Source of the DNA: Fasciola hepatica
Lineage: Eukaryota > Platyhelminthes > Trematoda > Plagiorchiida > Fasciolidae
Assembly (NCBI GenBank): GCA_948099385.1
Contig: CANUEZ040000129.1
Coordinates: forward strand, 5,208,001-5,272,000
Direction: 5' to 3'
Length of the DNA stretch: 64,000 nucleotides
The position numbers were made by a program, and so were the translations under genes. Shown one piece after another: positions 62,201 to 64,000 of this stretch. The notes under the pieces are model-generated. The model was not told the DNA's origin and did no database searches. It worked only from the letters and a program-made list of their open reading frames with translations. The stretch's first letter is position 1. Every line of letters begins with the position of its first letter.

Positions 62201-63966
62201 CAATGCTCATCCGGGCACAGATAATTGTGCAACCAATGACTTCACTCTTTTCTAATGTCATTTTCGTTCGATGAATGCAATATACATTCGCAAATGGTAA
62301 TATCCATCACGCATCTTCACTATTTCCATCCATTCCATTAAATCACTTGGATGATGCAGAGAAAGGAGGTGAGTGATGATGAATAGTGTGCCTGTGATTA
62401 ACTGTGTGCTTGTAAGACAGAAAGTGATCAAACTGACCACGAATAAAATTTAGATAGCTGAAACTAGTTAGCTTAATTGGTGTCTGTTTGTCACATACAC
62501 ACGAGTTACAACAATCACCAGTGTTCATAATCAGAATGTCGCTTATCTATTCGAACGCGTGTGCGTCCATTTACCATTTGTTCCATATCATACAAACCAA
62601 CACCGAATGTACACGATCGTGGTTCTGTCAAGTCGTACATGACCATTTAATCTGGGATCGAACATGATGGAAATATTTGTGGTTAGGATGATAATTTCTT
62701 TGCACATTTCTTCTAATATTACCGAACCAAATTCCTGTCACCTGAAAAGTATGTACTATAGCTCAAATACCCGCGTTCATTTTCGAACACACTTACATCC
62801 GTGAGACCATGTATCTGCATCGACTATCCGGTGATACCTGCGCTTTATTTGATTTAACTGCGTTATGTTTGTACGACTCAGTTCTACCCTTGAAAACCGT
62901 TTTCACTTCTCCTGTCGTTCAGAACAAGGACGTGAGTGTTTCGTCATATTTTCAAAATTAAATTGATTTCCATGAATTTCTTCATAGTATATCTGAATTT
63001 ATCTGTTGAAATACATTACGGAATAAAAAAGTAGACTAATTTCCTTGTTTATTCCTGAGGTGGTAACTTGTCATTCTCTCCCTAATCATTTGCTTTGCAT
63101 TACCAAGCTTGTGGACGTGAGTTCAATCCAGTGCTCCACTCTACGTTAAGTTGTAATGGTCTTCGCTGTTTCCAGTTACAACTTAGTATATTCCCCCCTC
63201 CAGACTAAAGGAGCTGATAAAATGGCCCTTCCCATGGTAGCTATTTTCGACTTCGTTTGATGGGCATTTTATGTTACCGAAGCTGTGGTTGATTCAATCT
63301 TGAAAAGGTCCGTTGAATTTAGCCCGTTGCGATCCAGGGATATGCCATGTTCTCCATTGTAGTTCAACAGAATGTGGTTCGCTACATCTTTTGATGAACT
63401 GACTCAGTTTCAAGTAGGCAGCTAATTTCAGTCACCTTTTGGTGTCACTTTGGGTTTCCGCTGATTCTTATGCCACTCGTTGCATTTCAATAACTTCAGC
63501 TCAAGGACGTAAGTTTCCTTTTCACACCGGCATTAGCGCCTATACTAATATGCAAAATGATGGATCATTTCTACTGAAAGAGACTTCCAGTAAGACGAGA
63601 TTCGATTCAACAGACAGATGTGTGCTACTAAACATTTTACTTTTGAAAAGCCACTTTATTTCGGAAGGTGAAGATAACAGAACCATCGAGTGCTTCCTTT
63701 GTTCTGTATGAGGTTCCTAATGCTGCAGTTTCGTTTGTTGGATTCTGTTCCATTTTTCGCAAAATACAGCCCGTGGACGTGAGTGCAAACATCTTTTACA
63801 TTCTCCCTCAAATATCGTTCCCTCTGACTGGTTTGCACATACTTTGATAACTTCATTCCTAATCACTACTGGTTTTGAGATGTGTTTCTTTATGGTAATG
63901 AAATTATCGACTAAATTTCCATGTTCATCAGAACCGACATTTTCCGTTCACTTTCAGCTCGTGGAC
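24506..63966 (+). CDS. Gene B: secreted collagen-like protein encoded by an array of 9-base micro-exons (3' end outside window)
   Basis: Plus-strand gene with a signal-peptide exon (24506-24566), a 24-base exon (25883-25906) and 39 exons of exactly 9 bases from 29991 to 63966. All are phase 1-1, so each adds one whole residue triplet, and 38 of 39 give Gly as third residue. Order of blocks: RRG, RYV, LRG, PPG, PPG, CTG; then 28 exons dominated by DKG/EKG; then EQG, PCG, PQG, PRG, PRG. Lys is at the Y position in 24 of the 28 central exons and an acid at X in 21. Known collagen chemistry makes K-G-D and K-G-E junctions, and Arg or Pro at Y, strongly stabilising for a triple helix, so a short secreted homotrimer is a reasonable inference. 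Layout (signal exon, many symmetric tiny exons) matches schistosome micro-exon genes. Typical animal collagens use exons of 45 or 54 bases beginning with a whole Gly codon, unlike this. No stop lies in the window. Isoform use is unknown. Confidence 0.85.
24701..24733 (+). CDS. Gene B candidate exon 2 (33 bases, weak donor)
   Basis: A strong acceptor (TCCTTTTCAG) precedes 33 bases in phase 1 that read A-E-K-L-V-L-N-E-D-I-S and one T, ending before GTGCTC, a poor donor. Length and phase fit the gene, and a new N-terminus after signal cleavage would make sense. If not spliced, the frame runs on to TAG at 24755-24757, which would make a short secreted isoform. Confidence 0.3.
25883..25906 (+). 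CDS. Gene B 24-base exon, acidic N-terminal segment with Cys
   Basis: TTTTTTTCAG acceptor, 24 bases, GTGAGT donor. After the G of exon 1 it reads V-K-C-D-Y-E-E-E and leaves an A. The single Cys just before the Gly-X-Y array could link chains (inference). The A makes the next exon begin with Arg. Confidence 0.75.
27585..27760 (+). mobile_element. tRNA-derived SINE-like repeat in an intron
   Basis: A B-box-like GGTTCGAATCT at 27635 follows a tRNA-like stretch (GCTGATTAGG, CATCACCCGG). The downstream part (TAATCACCCCTAGCCTTG) resembles that of the repeat at 61.05-61.19 kb only loosely. Boundaries are approximate. Confidence 0.4.
28600..29250 (+). mobile_element. CR1-like non-LTR retrotransposon 3' fragment in an intron of gene B
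   Basis: Translations over this stretch keep the end of an RT domain: VNCVKYLGVTSQESFYWS, then VEKLRRLSFKIRRL, then in other frames an A-P-Y-S-V-I segment and further post-RT sequence. Several frameshifts and stops. The family name is from recollection of trematode CR1-type elements and needs a search. Confidence 0.5.
29991..29999 (+). CDS. Gene B micro-exon, triplet R-R-G
   Basis: GACGAGGTC between TTTCTTCTAG and GTAAGT. With the A from the 24-base exon it reads AGA CGA GGT + C. It is the first Gly triplet of gene B and the only one using GGT. Confidence 0.75.
30615..30790 (-). mobile_element. tRNA-derived SINE with hammerhead-like core (minus copy)
   Basis: On the minus strand a B-box GGGTTCGAGTCC is followed by the body shared with the copies at 20.5 and 30.8 kb, ending in a tail near 30615. 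The hammerhead-like part is at 30672-30716: CTGAAGA, stem II GTCC/GGAT, GAAA, CAGCTG, TA, CAGTGC. Position 7 of the core is A, a site that tolerates any base. It lies head to head with the next SINE, about 40 bases apart. Confidence 0.75.
30832..31030 (+). mobile_element. tRNA-derived SINE with hammerhead-like core (plus copy)
   Basis: The head is TAGCCTTGTGGTTAAGG (A-box region), then a B-box GTTCGAATCC. The hammerhead-like part is at 30920-30964: stem I GCACTG/CAGTGC, CTGATGA, stem II UUCC/GGAU, GAAA, a self-complementary CAGCTG for stem III, and a TA at the cleavage position. It ends near ATGATGAATCATATT. It resembles the hammerhead-bearing SINE-like repeats known from schistosomes (Sm-alpha type). 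Confidence 0.78.
31329..31337 (+). CDS. Gene B micro-exon without Gly, triplet R-Y-V
   Basis: GATATGTTC between TATTCTAG and GTAAGT. Length, phase and splice sites fit the array, but it reads CGA TAT GTT + C, so Val stands where Gly should be. It may be an interruption of the helix, or a decaying exon that is skipped. Confidence 0.5.
32159..32167 (+). CDS. Gene B micro-exon, triplet L-R-G
   Basis: TACGTGGAC between GTTTTCAG and GTAAGT; reads CTA CGT GGA + C. If the 31329 exon is skipped, the incoming base is still C (from 29991), so the codon does not change. Confidence 0.82.
32968..32976 (+). CDS. Gene B micro-exon, triplet P-P-G
   Basis: CACCAGGCC between TTTACAG and GTAAGT; reads CCA CCA GGC + C. 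Confidence 0.85.
33805..33813 (+). CDS. Gene B micro-exon, triplet P-P-G
   Basis: CTCCAGGAT between AATTTAG and GTGAGT; reads CCT CCA GGA + T. It ends in T, so the next codon becomes TGT (Cys). Confidence 0.82.
34430..35990 (-). mobile_element. Decayed Ty3/Gypsy-type LTR retrotransposon fragment
   Basis: On the minus strand, 35343-35149 encodes an RT segment FSKNDLVNACLQISLDGKSS followed by LLTAMSTPLGLYKYNVLACGL, the usual Gypsy order. At about 34690-34440 an RNase H region follows, with TDASSTSIGAILEQ and, after a frameshift, YYQTQREALDVYWGV and FTIVTDYQ-LRFF. Frameshifts and stops throughout; no LTRs seen. It sits in a long intron (33.8-36.85 kb), explaining that intron's size. Confidence 0.65.
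36850..36858 (+). CDS. Gene B micro-exon, triplet C-T-G
   Basis: GTACTGGCC between TGTTTTCAG and GTAAGT. With T from the previous exon it reads TGT ACT GGC + C. The Cys depends on the exon before it being included: after a C it would be Arg. Confidence 0.78.
37335..37343 (+). CDS. Gene B micro-exon, triplet P-K-G
   Basis: CGAAAGGAG between GTTATAG and GTACGT; reads CCG AAA GGA + G. First exon of the Lys-rich block and the first to end in G, which sets up Asp or Glu in the next codon. Confidence 0.82.
38282..38290 (+). CDS. Gene B micro-exon, triplet E-N-G
   Basis: AGAATGGAG between GCTTCAG and GTGAGT; reads GAG AAT GGA + G. Confidence 0.85.
38975..38983 (+). CDS. Gene B micro-exon, triplet E-K-G
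   Basis: AGAAAGGCG between ATTTAG and GTGAGT; reads GAG AAA GGC + G. Confidence 0.85.
39610..39618 (+). CDS. Gene B micro-exon, triplet E-K-G
   Basis: AAAAGGGGG between ATGCTTCAG and GTGAGT; reads GAA AAG GGG + G. Both codons differ from the other EKG exons while the residues are the same. A TGC lies just before the acceptor. Confidence 0.85.
40313..40321 (+). CDS. Gene B micro-exon, triplet D-K-G
   Basis: ATAAAGGAG between ATTTCTTCAG and GTACGT; reads GAT AAA GGA + G. Confidence 0.87.
40997..41005 (+). CDS. Gene B micro-exon, triplet D-K-G
   Basis: ATAAAGGAG between GTTACAG and GTGAGT; same nine bases as the exon at 40313, in a different intron background. Confidence 0.87.
41723..41731 (+). 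CDS. Gene B micro-exon, triplet E-P-G
   Basis: AACCGGGCG between TTAATCAG and GTGAGT; reads GAA CCG GGC + G. Confidence 0.83.
43341..43349 (+). CDS. Gene B micro-exon, triplet E-K-G
   Basis: AAAAAGGAG between CCGTCAG and GTCAGT; reads GAA AAA GGA + G. The donor has C at the third position, seen only here and in the duplicated copy at 52955, so both may be spliced less efficiently. Confidence 0.78.
43523..43580 (+). repeat. (CTA)n microsatellite
   Basis: About 19 uninterrupted CTA units in the intron of the duplicated segment; the other copy has a longer run. Confidence 0.95.
44077..44085 (+). CDS. Gene B micro-exon, triplet D-K-G
   Basis: ATAAAGGAG between GCTGCTTCAG and GTGAGT; reads GAT AAA GGA + G. 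TGC precedes the acceptor. Confidence 0.87.
45253..45261 (+). pseudogene. Broken micro-exon with lost donor (would be D-K-G)
   Basis: ACTCAG is followed by ACAAAGGAT and then TTGAGT instead of GTGAGT: the invariant G of the donor is T. Spacing, acceptor and nine bases otherwise fit the array. Without a donor it should be skipped, which does not disturb the frame. Confidence 0.7.
46023..46031 (+). CDS. Gene B micro-exon, triplet D-K-G
   Basis: ACAAAGGAC between GTGCTTCAG and GTAAGT; reads GAC AAA GGA + C. It ends in C, making the next triplet start with Pro. Confidence 0.85.
46598..46639 (+). repeat. (TA)n microsatellite
   Basis: About 21 TA units within an intron of gene B. Confidence 0.95.
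46817..46825 (+). CDS. Gene B micro-exon, triplet P-K-G
   Basis: CGAAAGGAG between CCCTTAAG and GTGAGT; reads CCG AAA GGA + G. The acceptor is AAG, rarer than CAG or TAG, but a C/T-rich tract (ACCCTTCCTTCC) lies upstream. Confidence 0.75.
47564..47572 (+). CDS. Gene B micro-exon, triplet D-K-G
   Basis: ACAAAGGAG between GATTCAG and GTGAGT; reads GAC AAA GGA + G. Confidence 0.87.
48251..48259 (+). CDS. Gene B micro-exon, triplet D-K-G
   Basis: ACAAAGGAG between GATGCCTCAG and GTAAGT. TGC precedes the acceptor, and upstream AAATCAACTCGATGC resembles the same region of the exons at 58503 and 61600. Confidence 0.87.
48994..49002 (+). CDS. Gene B micro-exon, triplet E-K-G
   Basis: AAAAAGGCC between CCCTTTCAG and GTGAGT; reads GAA AAA GGC + C. 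Confidence 0.85.
49811..49819 (+). CDS. Gene B micro-exon, triplet P-K-G
   Basis: CAAAAGGAA between CTTCCAG and GTGAGT; after C it reads CCA AAA GGA + A. The final A makes the next codon AAA (Lys). Confidence 0.83.
50548..50556 (+). CDS. Gene B micro-exon, triplet K-K-G
   Basis: AAAAAGGAG between GTCTTTCAG and GTGGGT; after A it reads AAA AAA GGA + G. If the 49811 exon is skipped, the incoming base is C and the codon becomes CAA. Confidence 0.8.
50735..50752 (+). repeat. (TA)n microsatellite
   Basis: About 9 TA units between two closely spaced micro-exons. Confidence 0.9.
50821..50829 (+). CDS. Gene B micro-exon, triplet D-K-G
   Basis: ATAAAGGAG between GATTCAG and GTGAGT. The intron before it is only 264 bases, about a third of the usual spacing in this block. 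Confidence 0.86.
50836..52889 (+). other. Long intron of gene B without a recognisable exon
   Basis: About 2.1 kb, nearly three unit lengths. The strings GCTCAAAAGGACTTACC (51281) and TTTCCAAGGTCC (52411) look like worn remains of an exon region and of a shared intron block. No intact acceptor, 9 bases and donor found. ORFs at 51429 and 52439 are unrecognised. Confidence 0.45.
52955..52963 (+). CDS. Gene B micro-exon, triplet E-K-G
   Basis: AAAAAGGAG between CCGTCAG and GTCAGT, identical with its flanks to the exon at 43341 through duplication. Confidence 0.78.
53136..53225 (+). repeat. (CTA)n microsatellite
   Basis: About 30 units with one interruption (ATT) near the start; expanded relative to the copy at 43523. 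Confidence 0.95.
53721..53729 (+). CDS. Gene B micro-exon, triplet A-K-G
   Basis: CAAAAGGAG between TATGCTTCAG and GTGAGT; after G it reads GCA AAA GGA + G. TGC precedes the acceptor. Confidence 0.86.
54071..54079 (+). CDS. Gene B micro-exon, triplet D-K-G
   Basis: ACAAAGGAT between GCTGTTTTAG and GTGAGT; reads GAC AAA GGA + T. The T gives Phe in the next exon. The intron before it is only 341 bases. Confidence 0.85.
54841..54849 (+). CDS. Gene B micro-exon, triplet F-N-G
   Basis: TCAACGGAG between CTGCTTTAG and GTAGGT; after T it reads TTC AAC GGA + G. If 54071 is skipped, the incoming G gives Val instead. TGC precedes the polypyrimidine end. Confidence 0.78.
55623..55631 (+). CDS. Gene B micro-exon, triplet E-K-G
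   Basis: AAAAAGGAG between CATTTCAG and GTAAGT; reads GAA AAA GGA + G. Confidence 0.87.
56340..56348 (+). CDS. Gene B micro-exon, triplet E-K-G
   Basis: AGAAAGGAG between TTTCTTCAG and GTGAGT; reads GAG AAA GGA + G. Confidence 0.87.
56954..56962 (+). CDS. Gene B micro-exon, triplet D-K-G
   Basis: ATAAAGGAG between TACTCCAG and GTAAGC; reads GAT AAA GGA + G. Confidence 0.85.
57699..57707 (+). CDS. Gene B micro-exon, triplet D-K-G
   Basis: ATAAAGGAA between TTCTTCAG and GTGAGT; reads GAT AAA GGA + A, so the next triplet starts with Asn. Confidence 0.86.
58503..58511 (+). CDS. Gene B micro-exon, triplet N-K-G
   Basis: ATAAAGGAG between GATGCACTAG and GTGAGT; after A it reads AAT AAA GGA + G. 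Upstream AATCAACTTGATGC is shared with 61600. Confidence 0.84.
59190..60050 (-). mobile_element. Jockey-like non-LTR retrotransposon C-terminal fragment in an intron
   Basis: On the minus strand, frames joined across breaks give the usual end of a Jockey-type pol: a L-N-S-F-K-T-I-G-F-L-F segment, then S-K-V-I-R-R-I-G-H-P-like, LQSLAHQRTVISLSFF, a C-S-S-E-L-like stretch and a L-S-V-F-A-K-N-C-D-I-V segment. Higher-coordinate parts (59.87-60.05 kb) hold N-L-L-G-P-E-D-I-S-P-T-L-L-D, as upstream of an RT core. Much of the RT core is missing. It explains the 3.1 kb gap before the exon at 61600. Confidence 0.55.
60912..60976 (-). mobile_element. 3' fragment of the hammerhead-bearing SINE
   Basis: TATGATTCATTATGCAGG and CTCACCATTGAAAACCATGG match the tail region of the minus-strand SINE at 30615-30670. 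The hammerhead part and tRNA-like head are absent. Confidence 0.7.
61045..61190 (+). mobile_element. tRNA-derived SINE-like repeat
   Basis: TGGTCAGCTGGTTACCGTGG (A-box-like) followed by GGTTCGAATT (B-box) about 30 bases later, then a short body with CTGAGATCCTC. It is a different family from the hammerhead-bearing SINE. Boundaries approximate. Confidence 0.5.
61600..61608 (+). CDS. Gene B micro-exon, triplet E-D-G
   Basis: AGGACGGAG between GATGCTTCAG and GTGAGT; reads GAG GAC GGA + G. TGC precedes the acceptor. Confidence 0.84.
62360..62368 (+). CDS. Gene B micro-exon, triplet E-K-G
   Basis: AGAAAGGAG between GATGATGCAG and GTGAGT; reads GAG AAA GGA + G. Last Lys triplet in the window. Confidence 0.86.
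62923..62931 (+). CDS. Gene B micro-exon, triplet E-Q-G
   Basis: AACAAGGAC between CGTTCAG and GTGAGT; reads GAA CAA GGA + C. It ends in C and marks the change from the acidic/Lys block to the Pro block. Confidence 0.84.
63108..63116 (+). CDS. Gene B micro-exon, triplet P-C-G
   Basis: CTTGTGGAC between ACCAAG and GTGAGT; reads CCT TGT GGA + C. The acceptor is AAG; the same nine bases follow CAG in gene A at 838. Confidence 0.76.
63500..63508 (+). CDS. Gene B micro-exon, triplet P-Q-G
   Basis: CTCAAGGAC between ACTTCAG and GTAAGT; reads CCT CAA GGA + C. Confidence 0.85.
63770..63778 (+). CDS. Gene B micro-exon, triplet P-R-G
   Basis: CCCGTGGAC between ATACAG and GTGAGT; reads CCC CGT GGA + C. 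Confidence 0.85.
63958..63966 (+). CDS. Gene B micro-exon, triplet P-R-G
   Basis: CTCGTGGAC between CTTTCAG and GTGAGT; reads CCT CGT GGA + C. Last exon in the window; the open frame and the GTGAGT donor show that the gene goes on. Confidence 0.85.
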
Positions 63967-64000
63967 GTGAGTGCAAAAAACTTCTACACTTTCTACAGAT

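Overview
The window looks like nuclear DNA of a parasitic flatworm, most likely a trematode. The reasons are degenerate RTE-, CR1- and Gypsy-type retroelements, tRNA-derived SINEs that carry a hammerhead-ribozyme-like core, no conventional long ORFs, and a gene architecture like the micro-exon genes (MEGs) known from schistosomes. The species cannot be fixed from the sequence. None of the long ORFs looks like a real exon; the coding content is almost entirely in exons of 9 bases.

Main content: two tandem plus-strand genes built from 9-base micro-exons. Each micro-exon lies between a 3' splice site (mostly CAG or TAG) and a strong 5' splice site (GTGAGT or GTAAGT in 37 of 44). Every exon is phase 1-1 (2+3+3+1 bases) and encodes exactly one collagen-type triplet, with the Gly codon just before the donor. 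Gene A (positions 1-3034, 5' part outside the window) shows five triplets (PRG, PCG, PPG, PPG, PRG) and a terminal exon with a Cys-containing basic tail and a stop. Gene B starts at a TATA box and signal-peptide exon (24.4-24.57 kb), has a 24-base Cys-containing exon at 25.88 kb, and then 39 nine-base exons between 29.99 kb and the window's right edge, where it is still running. 38 of the 39 encode Gly as third residue. Read in order, the product goes from R/P-rich triplets, through a long D/E-K-G block (many K-G-D / K-G-E junctions), back to P-Q/R-G triplets like those of gene A. I infer a secreted short-chain collagen-like protein assembled one triplet per exon.

Layout: 1-3.03 kb, 3' end of gene A. 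3.04-24.43 kb, intergenic DNA with a decayed RTE-like element (12.1-14.65 kb, minus), a tRNA-like sequence (11.04 kb) and a SINE (20.5 kb). 24.44-64.0 kb, gene B; its introns hold a CR1-like fragment (28.6 kb), a head-to-head SINE pair (30.6-31.0 kb), a Gypsy fragment (34.4-36 kb), a Jockey-like fragment (59.2-60.05 kb), and microsatellites. From about 38 to 58.5 kb the exons recur roughly every 0.7-0.8 kb and several introns share related segments, so the array grew by duplication of an exon-plus-intron unit. One clear recent duplication (43.28-43.99 and 52.89-53.64 kb) and at least one micro-exon with a destroyed donor (45.25 kb) show birth and decay of triplets.

All exon calls come from reading splice signals, length, phase and the Gly-X-Y register; no transcript evidence was available.
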